A stretch of 9,592 nucleotides of DNA from Candidatus Falkowiibacteriota bacterium (GCA_903839955.1 CAIMEI010000086.1:1-9592), one strand, 5' to 3'; positions 1-7,028 are shown, counted from the stretch's first letter. The notes: generated by a model from the letters alone, not told the origin. Made by a program: numbers and translations.

Positions 1-779
1 ACTCCATCCGGAACAACTACTTCAATTTTAAATTGACCAAGCAGCGGGGTGTCAAAATTATTTAGCTTCAAGGATAAGTTATTCTCCGCACCAGACAAAG
101 CGGCGCTCGGGTAATCCACATCCGCTGAAAATCCCAAAGCACTTACTAACGTGGCCGCGGTGGCCTCCTTGCTGATTTCGGTAGAAAAATTGGCTTGAGA
201 ATAAGTTAATTTGGCGCGAATATTGTTGGCCGAATTTTCTTGGTTAATTATTTTTCCGTTGATAGTCAGCACCTTTTCGCCGCCGGCCGGCAAATCGGGA
301 AGAGTCCAGGAATTATTGCCAGACACCGGCGCTTCGTCGGCGCTGGTGAAAATAAAGTTATCAGGATAAGTCACCTCTAATTTCAAAGACTTAAACGGCG
401 CCCCGGAATTATTACGGCAAATAACCTGATAGGAAAAATCTTCTCCGGCCTTAACTTTATCGGGAGCGCTAATCGTTAGATCCAGATCGGCTTTTCTGAT
501 TGGCGACATAACTAAAGAGCCCGCCCAAATGGCCAGCCCCACCAAAGACAAGCCGAGGAGCCAGCGAAAAATAGTGATGATGGCCTGGCGGCGCGCGCGG
601 CGTTCTAGTTTTTTAACATCAATCAAGCGTCCGCGGTCATCGCGATAAATTTCTGACAAGCGCGAATTGATATCCTCGCCACGGCCTTCTTGGCGGATAC
701 GGCGTTCAAAGCCGCGCAATTCTTCCGTGGAAGGCACCGGCTTTTCAATGAAATGCGGTTCGGTTTTTTTTCTTGGCAT
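1..779 (-). CDS. Membrane-anchored protein with extracellular Ig-like (DUF11/COG1361-type) repeats, C-terminus outside window
   Basis: Partial gene: 259 codons are visible from ATG at 779, and the frame stays open to base 1. Residues 1-65 are a charged, Arg/Lys-rich cytoplasmic tail ending in a cluster of arginines. Residues about 66-91 form one hydrophobic membrane segment (core FRWLLGLSLVGLAIWAGSLV). The basic side precedes the helix, so the topology should be N-in/C-out. From residue 97 the sequence is beta-rich, with a start typical of DUF11/CARDB-like Ig folds (ISAPDKVKAGEDFSYQV) and an NNSG turn. A second similar module begins near 213. The family match is by general pattern only. It is the last visible gene of a unit with DUF4012 and GT4 genes, 11 nt after the DUF4012 stop, which suggests a surface or adhesin-like structural role. 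There is no Shine-Dalgarno sequence. An S-layer or baseplate-like protein cannot be excluded. Confidence 0.8.
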   Translation of the reverse strand, partial: MPRKKTEPHFIEKPVPSTEELRGFERRIRQEGRGEDINSRLSEIYRDDRGRLIDVKKLERRARRQAIITIFRWLLGLSLVGLAIWAGSLVMSPIRKADLDLTISAPDKVKAGEDFSYQVICRNNSGAPFKSLKLEVTYPDNFIFTSADEAPVSGNNSWTLPDLPAGGEKVLTINGKIINQENSANNIRAKLTYSQANFSTEISKEATAATLVSALGFSADVDYPSAALSGAENNLSLKLNNFDTPLLGQFKIEVVVPDG

Positions 780-790
780 ATTTTTGAAGG

Positions 791-3202
791 TTAGCGTCTT
801 TGAATAACGGCGCCAAAACTTTGATCATGATCTAGTGATAATTCTTGATTCCAACCAGTCGAGTCGGTGGTATTACCAGGATAAGTCCAGATATTCGCCA
901 ATTGGCTATTGTTCAAATTGAAGCGGCTGGAATATGCTGGCGCGCTCGCTCCCGGCTGTTTTTGCACTAGCAAAGAATAGGTGGCGAACTTCGGAGCTGG
1001 TCCAAAAAGAAGTTGGTTCAGCTGGGCCAGCCAAGAGGAACCTTTCTGGTCGCTAAAGGAGAGCTGAAAAGGTAAATAGTAGCTGAATTCCACGCTTTCT
1101 TCTGTCCCTGGGTCCAGCATCAGCCAATTAGCAAAAACTGTCTTGCCGTTCTCTTGATAGACCATCGTGCCGTTTCCGGAACGCAAAGCTTGGTCTTCAC
1201 CGTTCATGATCACCGGACGTTCGGCCCAACTTGGATCGGCCGCCTTAAACAAAGATTGATCCGGTTCTCTGAAACCGGCCGAGTCCGCTAGTTGGCTGCC
1301 TTGCGGCACATAGATTCTCAACCAATCCACGTTTCTCAAACCGAACAACTGGTCTCCTTTGACGCCATTGTGCTGGCGCGTGATACGAACCGTGTCCAAA
1401 ATTCGGCCGTCGGCCTGGACTTCAGCGTCCTGTTCAATCTTTTCGGTAATTTTATAGTCGCTCTTACCGCCGGCAATATTGGAATCAACCACCATCAAAT
1501 AATCGCCGGTCGTCTCTTCTTGGCGGCCCGCCCAGTTCCGGTCTTCCATCTCTTTTTGGAGTGCCGGATCACTGAAGTTGAACATTATTTTTTTCGCCGC
1601 TAAATTTTTTTCAAATAGCGCTAGCAGCGTGGCAATATTATCCCGATTAATTTTCTTAGGCAGTTCCGCGAGAATTTTAGCCGTTAAATCACCAATGATT
1701 TTCTTGGGCTTATTTTTTTGGTTTCTTTCCAAATCCTGTTTCACCTGGACGGGAGAACTGCTGGTCGCCGTGGTCGTGGCGGGCGCACCTTGAAAATCGC
1801 TGGCCGACAGCTGGCCGATTTTTACTAGATTATCTTTTTCGGTGATCTGCTGAGTGACTTCGTAAAAATTATTGCTATCAATTACTACGCCGTATTCACT
1901 AGTTAAATCAATCGGACCGGTAATTTCCAAGAGACCGTCAATGATGTCGGGCGTAAAAGCAATCACGCCGTCCACCGTCGGACCGCCGCTTTTTTCATAG
2001 AACCAGCGGATATTTTCCGCCGACAAAGCCCAATCCGGAAACCAATTAGCATCCCAAAAGAACCAGCGCGGCGCAATCAGCCTCAAGGCTTCTGGGGATT
2101 TCACAAAAGTTTTCAGCCCGCCTTTGGTGTCATAGGTGCCGCCGCCGGGAACTTCCAAACTCTTGACTTTGCCGCCGCTAAAATCGACTAGCGCATAGCT
2201 GCCCATGAAGCCGCCGCCGCCGCGCAATTCATTGTTGTTTTCAAAAATTAACAAATACCGGCGGTCGCGATTGACGCCTAACAATTCCCCCAGCTTGCCC
2301 GCCTCCGGAATAGCTTCGGATAAAGCGTCATCCAAAACCTGAGCCTTGGTTCTAAGATCCAAAAATTGTTGGCGATACTCCGCAGGCAAAGCTTGTGGAT
2401 CAATTTCGTTAAGGGTCGCCGTGAGCTGTTTGGAGTCAGACAGCGCTTCGTCCCCTTCCCGCATAAAAGTTTGCCAAGATTCACTAGGATTACCCTTGGA
2501 AGATAGGCCGTCCAAAGCCAGGGACAAATGCTCGCCTAAGGCCGAAGCGGAAACACCGGCGCTTAAGAAGCGCTTGCCTTCAGCGGCAAGGCGAAGCTCC
2601 GGTTTGCCGGACAAAGCCGCTAATTGCAAAATTGATTCATCAATATTTTTCAAGTCATTTTCTGCTTGTAAAAAATGGTCGGCGGCGCCGGAAAAATCCC
2701 GGGAAGCGCCTTTGAGATCAAGCTGAGAAGCGGCCGAAGCCGCACTCGTCAAATCGTCAATCGCCAAATGAGAGTTGGCCATGACGCGCGCCTTAAAAGC
2801 CTGGGGATCAAATAATTTATAATAGGCTAAAAGCTTGAAGGGGATAAAAATTAAAAAAAGCGCCAACAAAAAAGAAGTTGCTTTCCCCCAAAAAGTCTGC
2901 TTAAAAACTTTTTTTTCAAAAGCGCTCAAGTGGTCGCGTATTTCTTCGGCGCGGCGATCCAAAAAAATCCCTCGCCGGTGCTTGGTGAGCGGCTTAAAGA
3001 AAAAGGGCCAGGAAGATTCTACACGGCGCGCTTTCCAAAAACGGGCGGCCGGCAGCGTTGCCTTTTCAACTGTTTTTTTTACTGGTAATTGCTCCTGTTT
3101 TTTGGAACGCAAATCCACCACAAAACCCGAGTCTTGAAGCGGTGCTCGGTGAAAAGAAACATCTAAAGAAAATTTCTTATTTTTGTTTTTATTTTTGGGC
3201 AT
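791..3202 (-). CDS. DUF4012 domain-containing bitopic membrane protein
   Basis: Full-length protein of 803 aa. Residues 1-105 are a lysine/arginine-rich cytoplasmic region starting with alternating Lys/Asn. Residues about 107-128 are a single membrane helix (TSFLLALFLIFIPFKLLAYY). Residues 135-305 are helical and Ala/Leu/Asp-rich, probably coiled. DUF4012 covers about 314-590: YLLIFENNNELR (316-327), GGFMGSY (330-336), DANWFPDW (384-391), VDGVIAF (410-416) and the LLEITGP segment (424-430) are hallmark blocks. A Ser/Thr/Ala/Pro linker lies at about 471-486, inside the domain region. The last 200 residues are beta-rich. DUF4012 proteins are common in Patescibacteria and Actinobacteria, often beside glycosyltransferases; their biochemical role is unknown to me. 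The ATG directly abuts the TAA of the GT4 gene (TAAATG), so translational coupling is likely. The usual ELRPTGGF-like motif reads ELRGGGGF here. Confidence 0.92.
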   Translation of the reverse strand: MPKNKNKNKKFSLDVSFHRAPLQDSGFVVDLRSKKQEQLPVKKTVEKATLPAARFWKARRVESSWPFFFKPLTKHRRGIFLDRRAEEIRDHLSAFEKKVFKQTFWGKATSFLLALFLIFIPFKLLAYYKLFDPQAFKARVMANSHLAIDDLTSAASAASQLDLKGASRDFSGAADHFLQAENDLKNIDESILQLAALSGKPELRLAAEGKRFLSAGVSASALGEHLSLALDGLSSKGNPSESWQTFMREGDEALSDSKQLTATLNEIDPQALPAEYRQQFLDLRTKAQVLDDALSEAIPEAGKLGELLGVNRDRRYLLIFENNNELRGGGGFMGSYALVDFSGGKVKSLEVPGGGTYDTKGGLKTFVKSPEALRLIAPRWFFWDANWFPDWALSAENIRWFYEKSGGPTVDGVIAFTPDIIDGLLEITGPIDLTSEYGVVIDSNNFYEVTQQITEKDNLVKIGQLSASDFQGAPATTTATSSSPVQVKQDLERNQKNKPKKIIGDLTAKILAELPKKINRDNIATLLALFEKNLAAKKIMFNFSDPALQKEMEDRNWAGRQEETTGDYLMVVDSNIAGGKSDYKITEKIEQDAEVQADGRILDTVRITRQHNGVKGDQLFGLRNVDWLRIYVPQGSQLADSAGFREPDQSLFKAADPSWAERPVIMNGEDQALRSGNGTMVYQENGKTVFANWLMLDPGTEESVEFSYYLPFQLSFSDQKGSSWLAQLNQLLFGPAPKFATYSLLVQKQPGASAPAYSSRFNLNNSQLANIWTYPGNTTDSTGWNQELSLDHDQSFGAVIQRR

Positions 3203-4351
3203 TTATGATAAACAGCTTTTGTATATCGCCAGCGTTTCCAGGGCGCATCGGCCCCAATCAAAAAATCCTACCCGCTGCAAACCGGCGGTGCGCAAGCTGG
3301 CGCGCAATTCGCCGTGGTAATAGATTTCCGTCATTTTTTTCAAAAAATCTTCCGGCTGATAAGGGTTAAAATAAAGTGCGGCCTCGCCCAGAATCTCCGG
3401 CAAACTTCCTTCACTTGAACTGAGCACGGGGCAGCCCAGAGACATGGCCTCCAAGGGCGGCAAGCCGAAGCCTTCGTAAAAAGAGGGGAAAACATAGGCG
3501 CGGGCCAGGGAAAATAGGACTGACAAATCTTGATCCGGAACATAGCCGGGAAAATAAACCGCTTGGATCTTGAGATTTTTGGCAAGGTCTTTGATGTGCA
3601 AATAGAAATAGTCTTCTTTACCGACCAAAACCAAAGAAACCTTCTCTGCCGAATTTTCCCGCTGAAAAGCAGCGAAAGTTTTCAGCAGTCCCTCCAAATT
3701 CTTGTGCGGATAGGCATTGCCGACATAAAGAAAGAAGGGCTCGGAAAATCCATAGTGTGCCAGAGTTTTGGCGCTATCTGCCGGTGAGAAGGAAAAATTA
3801 TCTGCCACCCCTTCATAGGTCACGGAAATTTTATCCGGAGAAACCTGAAATTGGCTGATGATGTCGGCGGCGGTAAATTTGGAAACGGTGATAATCTTTA
3901 AGGAACAACGGACGGCGTGGCTAATTACTAGGCGATAAGCGAAATTCTTCAAGCGGTACATCCAGGGGCTAAGCAAAGTGGCTTTGAGCGAAGGAAATTT
4001 GGTGAGAATCAGGTCATGAATGGTCACCACAAAAGGACGGCGATAAAACATCGGGACATTGAAATGAGTGAAATGCAGCAAGTCTAATTTTTCTCGTCGG
4101 AACAGGAACGGGAGAATAATTTGCTCCTGCCAGGAATACCAGCGGACGCGGATTTTTACTTTGCGGCAATTGGTCCCAGCCGGTTGAAAGCTGGCAAAGT
4201 TTTCCGGACTCAAAAAAACCACATAATCCGACTCCGGATCAAGAGCAATAACGCGATCACAAATTTCTTGGGTATATCGCCCTAGCCCCTTGCCTAAGGG
4301 GCCGTAAAATCTGGCATCGATTCCGATTGTCGGTCTCTTTTTCTTATCCAT
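3203..4351 (-). CDS. GT4-family glycosyltransferase (GT-B fold)
   Basis: 382 aa, the normal size for family GT4. It transfers a sugar from a nucleotide-sugar donor to a lipid-linked or glycan acceptor at the cytoplasmic face; neither donor nor acceptor can be read from the sequence. The N-terminal Rossmann half carries the glycine-rich acceptor loop (GIDARFYGPLGKGLGRY, 10-26), HFTHFN (93-98) and IHDL (111-114). The C-terminal half has LYVGNAYPHKNLEGLL (208-223), the EX7E motif with E293 and E301 in EGFGLPPLEAMSLGCPV, and GSLPEILGEAA (315-325). This pattern resembles mannosyltransferase-type GT4 enzymes such as WbaZ/MtfB-like proteins. I chose ATG at 4351; a TTG one codon upstream (4354) is in frame but less likely. 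The start lies 6 nt after the preceding stop, and the stop touches the DUF4012 start, so it is co-transcribed with both. No Shine-Dalgarno sequence is seen. Confidence 0.92.
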   Translation of the reverse strand: MDKKKRPTIGIDARFYGPLGKGLGRYTQEICDRVIALDPESDYVVFLSPENFASFQPAGTNCRKVKIRVRWYSWQEQIILPFLFRREKLDLLHFTHFNVPMFYRRPFVVTIHDLILTKFPSLKATLLSPWMYRLKNFAYRLVISHAVRCSLKIITVSKFTAADIISQFQVSPDKISVTYEGVADNFSFSPADSAKTLAHYGFSEPFFLYVGNAYPHKNLEGLLKTFAAFQRENSAEKVSLVLVGKEDYFYLHIKDLAKNLKIQAVYFPGYVPDQDLSVLFSLARAYVFPSFYEGFGLPPLEAMSLGCPVLSSSEGSLPEILGEAALYFNPYQPEDFLKKMTEIYYHGELRASLRTAGLQRVGFFDWGRCALETLAIYKSCLS

Positions 4352-4357
4352 CAAAAA

Positions 4358-5794
4358 TTAATTTAATTCAAAAGGGAGATTCTCTGGCGGATTATCTTTA
4401 TCCTTGGCATTATCCAAAGACTCACCGTCAGCCGCCATTTCTTTTTTCGGCTGTTCATTAAAAATATCATCCGGCACATATTTGTCCTCCAAGAATAAAG
4501 GCAAGGAAGATGGCGCCTCCGCTTTTCTGCCCGGAGCCATCTGAATAAGCGGCGCCTTCACTGAGGCTTCCACTGGGAAGTGCCAAATTGTCGCCAACTC
4601 TTCAATAGAGAAAACACCTGGCGTGCGGCCAGCGGCGACCGCGCGACCGACGTAATTATTCATGATGCGATTTTTCTTGGCAATCAGGCGCGCCGACTGA
4701 TTGAAGTAGGCCGACTTGGTCATCGTGAAGTCCAGATCAGGCTTAAAGCTATTCAAATCAAGATCAATGAATTGTTTGATGTAGCCGACAAAACCGCTAA
4801 ATACTTTGGCCTTATTAATCACTTCTTTCTTGGCGATGTAAACAATACGTAATTTTGCCTCAAAGCCGAGCTGGGAAGATTTTCTCTGAATATACTCAAT
4901 TTTTTTCTTTTGCGCTGGCGTCAATTCCATCATGGATAAAGCCTTTTTCTCTTCCTTCTTTTCGGGAACATAGGGGCCCCACAATTCAACGACGCCCTCG
5001 CTCACCGCATGGACAATCGGCGCCAAGAAGCTTAACAGGTCGCCGGCTTCCTTGGGTTTTTTACCCAAAATCTTATTGACCTCTTCCTCGCCTTTTTTCG
5101 CCCAATCAAAACCGCAGGGCGTAACTAGAATCTGATACCAGAACTGCTCGCCTGGCTTCAAAGAGCTGCACAGATCCATCAGCGACGCCATTGGATCTTT
5201 GAATTGAGTTTCCAACGGCCCCATTTTGTGCTCAAACTCTTCGTAGGTTTTTATCGGATAAGAAAAATGCTTTTGCTGAATAAATTCCGCGCCGGCGATA
5301 TCGTACTCCTCGTCCGGAAAACGCAGCGGCATGCCCTCAACGTAATCGTCCACCTCGGTGATTTCCGCGTCGGGATATTGCGAATAGACCGCCGACTCCA
5401 CGAGCGGGCGGAATTGGATCGGCGTGCGGATTAAAAACTGCGTATAGCCGTCAATGCTGACGATTTCAAAACTGAAAGAAAGCTGATAGACTCCCAAAAA
5501 CCACTTTTCAAAAAAACTAATCGAGCCGTGCGCGCCCGCCAAATAGGTAAAAAGATTCTCGGCCGCCTTCGGGGTCTGTTCATTCCCCTTGGGGATATCG
5601 ATGGCCAACAAAATGAATTTATTACCCGTCGACCACTGCGCTTCCTTGTAAATCAGCCACAATTGTAAGGTGCCCTTAATGAAAATCGCCGCCAAAATCA
5701 TCCAGCCGAAATACAAGAAAAACTTCCAGAGCAATAGCTCGGGCGGCAGATGCAAAAAATCCAAGATTGGCGTTAAATCAATAACGAGATCCAT
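4358..5794 (-). CDS. Membrane-anchored protein resembling the N-terminal module of CPR VirD4/HerA-like ATPases (DUF8128-like), without ATPase
   Basis: 478 aa. After a short leader, residues about 20-48 form a hydrophobic segment (LLLWKFFLYFGWMILAAIFI), one or two membrane passes. The rest is a soluble alpha/beta domain of about 350 residues followed by a disordered acidic/proline tail (about 425-478). FSIEELATIWHFP (395-407), then KAPLI (413-417) and a SLP triplet near 430, is the signature I know from the region just before the P-loop ATPase domain of CPR type IV secretion/HerA-like coupling proteins. Here no Walker A or B motif follows; the protein ends about 50 residues later. This points to a stand-alone version of that module, possibly partnered with an ATPase encoded elsewhere. 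The family name comes from memory of motif patterns. It is the first gene of a four-gene unit with GT4 and DUF4012 genes. The ATG at 5794 lacks a Shine-Dalgarno sequence. Confidence 0.75.
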   Translation of the reverse strand: MDLVIDLTPILDFLHLPPELLLWKFFLYFGWMILAAIFIKGTLQLWLIYKEAQWSTGNKFILLAIDIPKGNEQTPKAAENLFTYLAGAHGSISFFEKWFLGVYQLSFSFEIVSIDGYTQFLIRTPIQFRPLVESAVYSQYPDAEITEVDDYVEGMPLRFPDEEYDIAGAEFIQQKHFSYPIKTYEEFEHKMGPLETQFKDPMASLMDLCSSLKPGEQFWYQILVTPCGFDWAKKGEEEVNKILGKKPKEAGDLLSFLAPIVHAVSEGVVELWGPYVPEKKEEKKALSMMELTPAQKKKIEYIQRKSSQLGFEAKLRIVYIAKKEVINKAKVFSGFVGYIKQFIDLDLNSFKPDLDFTMTKSAYFNQSARLIAKKNRIMNNYVGRAVAAGRTPGVFSIEELATIWHFPVEASVKAPLIQMAPGRKAEAPSSLPLFLEDKYVPDDIFNEQPKKEMAADGESLDNAKDKDNPPENLPFELN

Positions 5795-5821
5795 AAGGGG
5801 GATGATTAGAAAATATCTTTT

Positions 5822-5849
5822 ATTTTACCATATAAACTGGCAAAAACAA
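5822..5849 (-). promoter_or_regulatory. Probable promoter of the four-gene envelope unit (extended -10)
   Basis: On the minus strand, TGGTAAAAT (5830-5822) matches an extended -10 (TGn plus TAAAAT, 5 of 6 to consensus). A weak -35 candidate, TTGTTT, lies at 5849-5844 with a 16-nt spacer. It overlaps the U-tract and foot of the upstream terminator stem. Initiation would fall near 5815, giving a leader of about 20 nt before ATG 5794. Predicted by eye; the weak -35 is compensated by the TGn element. Confidence 0.5.
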
Positions 5850-5880
5850 AATCGCCCCCAGATGATCTGAAGGCGATTTT
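5842..5880 (-). terminator. Rho-independent terminator of the sigma4/HARE-HTH gene
   Basis: The minus-strand transcript folds into a 15-bp uninterrupted stem (5880-5866 with 5862-5848) closed by a 3-nt loop (5865-5863). The core is ATCGCC pairing with GGCGAT. Two of the pairs are G-U wobbles in the minus-strand RNA and would be A-C mismatches in plus-strand RNA, which fits leftward transcription. The stem is followed by UUUUGUUUUU. It lies 22 nt beyond the stop at 5903. The plus strand also has a run of T after the stem, so some bidirectional function is possible. Confidence 0.88.
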
Positions 5881-5902
5881 TTATTGAGAAATAATTGAAA
5901 AA

Positions 5903-6934
5903 TTATTTATTCCACTCTTTCAAGCCGTACATGCCGCGGCCAGTTAAAATATAGCGGTTGTCCAGAATTAATTCATTATGCACGGTGGCTGGATTGGCTA
6001 CCTTTTTGTCGAAACCGACTTCGTTGATGCGGCGGGCGATTTCGGTAAAGTGGAGCGGTTCACCAGCGTTCTTCAAGACCAAAAAGATCTTGTCGTTAAT
6101 GGTCTTCGGCTTGACCTCTTGCCAGGAAGAAACTCCCCAGTGGCCGAATTTATTTCTTTCCAAGCTTTTAATCGCCTGCATCAAAGAATACAAAATCTTA
6201 TTGCTATTGATCACTTCCGCTTTGTCCGGGAAAGTTTCACTCGCCAGAATCGGAGAAATATCAGCATCATCATCGACGGTCATTTTTTCTTGGTATTTGG
6301 TGTAGGAATCAAGTTCCTTCAAAAGTTCTAATAGCTCTTCGGTGCTCAAGGTTTTCTTTAAGCCGTTAACTTTCTTCATCAAGTCTTCCGCCAGTTCTTC
6401 TAAGTGTTCAACGGAAAGCCCCTTGGTCTTCAAGGAAGAATTGAATTGGTCGGACTCGGAGAGGAAATCAAATTCATCAGCCAAAACGCGGGACAGGATA
6501 AAGTCAAAATTATTGCGGTAAGAAGCTTTTTCCTGGTCATCGGCGTCTTCGTTTTCATTAATGATTTCCAGGCAAAAAACGGTGAGGATATCCAAAAGAT
6601 ACTCCCGGCGCATTAAACCGCCGTGCTGGTCCAACAGAGATTCCACCACGCCGCGCAGTACGGACAAATCTTCTTCCAAAGTTTCCAGCTTCTTAATTTT
6701 TTTCAAACTGGAAGATTCAATCTGGCGAACGCGTTCGCGGGTCAGCTGGTGAAGCTTGCCGATTTTTTCTAGAGTTTCTTTTTTCTCGCCCTTCAAGCCG
6801 AAGCGGCGAACCAAAACATCCTTCTCGCGATCCATTAGATCGCCAAAAAGGTTGTCTACGATTTTGACGGCGTTGAGCTTAGAAGCTTCTTCGCCGTGTT
6901 TTTCCTTGATTAAGGTCTCTAAAATGCTTTCCAT
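5903..6934 (-). CDS. Sigma70 region 4 / HARE-HTH fusion, putative transcription regulator
   Basis: 343 aa. Residues about 25-84 match sigma70 region 4: LMDREKDVLVRRFGLKG (33-49), then the helix-turn-helix TLEKIGKLHQLTRERVRQIE (54-73). These are the signatures of the part of primary sigma factors that contacts -35 DNA and the RNAP beta flap. The C-terminal 65 residues (about 278-343: TINDKIFLVLKNAGEPLHFTEIARRI, written here in two blocks 278-290 and 291-303, then NPATVHNELILDNRYI and GRGMYGLKEW) match a HARE-type winged helix as in RNAP delta (RpoE). Residues 85-275 are helical, Leu/Glu-rich and not assigned. Sigma regions 1-3, including the -10-melting and core-clamp-binding region 2, are absent. 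A role as an RNAP-associated or DNA-binding regulator is inferred. The start is fixed by an in-frame TAA two codons upstream. It is monocistronic, with its own promoter and terminator. Confidence 0.88.
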   Translation of the reverse strand: MESILETLIKEKHGEEASKLNAVKIVDNLFGDLMDREKDVLVRRFGLKGEKKETLEKIGKLHQLTRERVRQIESSSLKKIKKLETLEEDLSVLRGVVESLLDQHGGLMRREYLLDILTVFCLEIINENEDADDQEKASYRNNFDFILSRVLADEFDFLSESDQFNSSLKTKGLSVEHLEELAEDLMKKVNGLKKTLSTEELLELLKELDSYTKYQEKMTVDDDADISPILASETFPDKAEVINSNKILYSLMQAIKSLERNKFGHWGVSSWQEVKPKTINDKIFLVLKNAGEPLHFTEIARRINEVGFDKKVANPATVHNELILDNRYILTGRGMYGLKEWNK

Positions 6935-6961
6935 ATTTTACAGTTAGCCACTCAAAAAAAT

Positions 6962-7027
6962 TATTGACTGACATGCTAGTTTTTTATCTAATAAGAACTC
7001 TATCACAATAACATTTTTTAGTCAATA
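6962..7027. repeat. 8-bp inverted repeat flanking the sigma4/HARE-HTH promoter core
   Basis: TATTGACT occurs on the plus strand at 6962-6969 and on the minus strand at 7027-7020, a perfect 8-bp inverted repeat with about 50 bp between the arms. The right arm contains the -35 element of the leftward promoter; the left arm lies in the leader. It could be an operator pair, the -35 of a facing promoter, or chance in AT-rich DNA. Confidence 0.4.
6997..7025 (-). promoter_or_regulatory. Probable sigma70-type promoter of the sigma4/HARE-HTH gene
   Basis: On the minus strand, the -35 is TTGACT (7025-7020, 5 of 6 to consensus). The spacer is exactly 17 nt and the -10 is TAGAGT (7002-6997, 4 of 6), preceded by an extended TGn (7005-7003). 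Initiation is expected near 6990, leaving a leader of about 55 nt before ATG 6934. The -35 starts only 4 bp beyond the terminator U-run of the upstream unit, so this gene is insulated from unit 1. No Shine-Dalgarno sequence precedes the ATG. Confidence 0.65.
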
Positions 7028-7028
7028 C

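Noticed and set aside
823..832. Perfect 10-bp palindrome GATCATGATC
   Set aside because: Inside the DUF4012 coding region, encoding Asp-His-Asp; one isolated copy, most likely chance.
1292..1603. 103-codon plus-strand open frame
   Set aside because: Antisense shadow of the DUF4012 gene; no recognisable domain.
2346..2726. 126-codon plus-strand open frame
   Set aside because: Lies wholly inside the DUF4012 gene; its composition is that of an antisense shadow, with no domain and no start signal.
4352..4354. TTG one codon upstream as start of the GT4 gene
   Set aside because: An ATG immediately follows it and no Shine-Dalgarno sequence favours the TTG.
5958..6331. Two overlapping plus-strand frames of 115 and 117 codons
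   Set aside because: Both are antisense to the sigma4/HARE-HTH gene, which has recognisable domains; no promoter or ribosome site.
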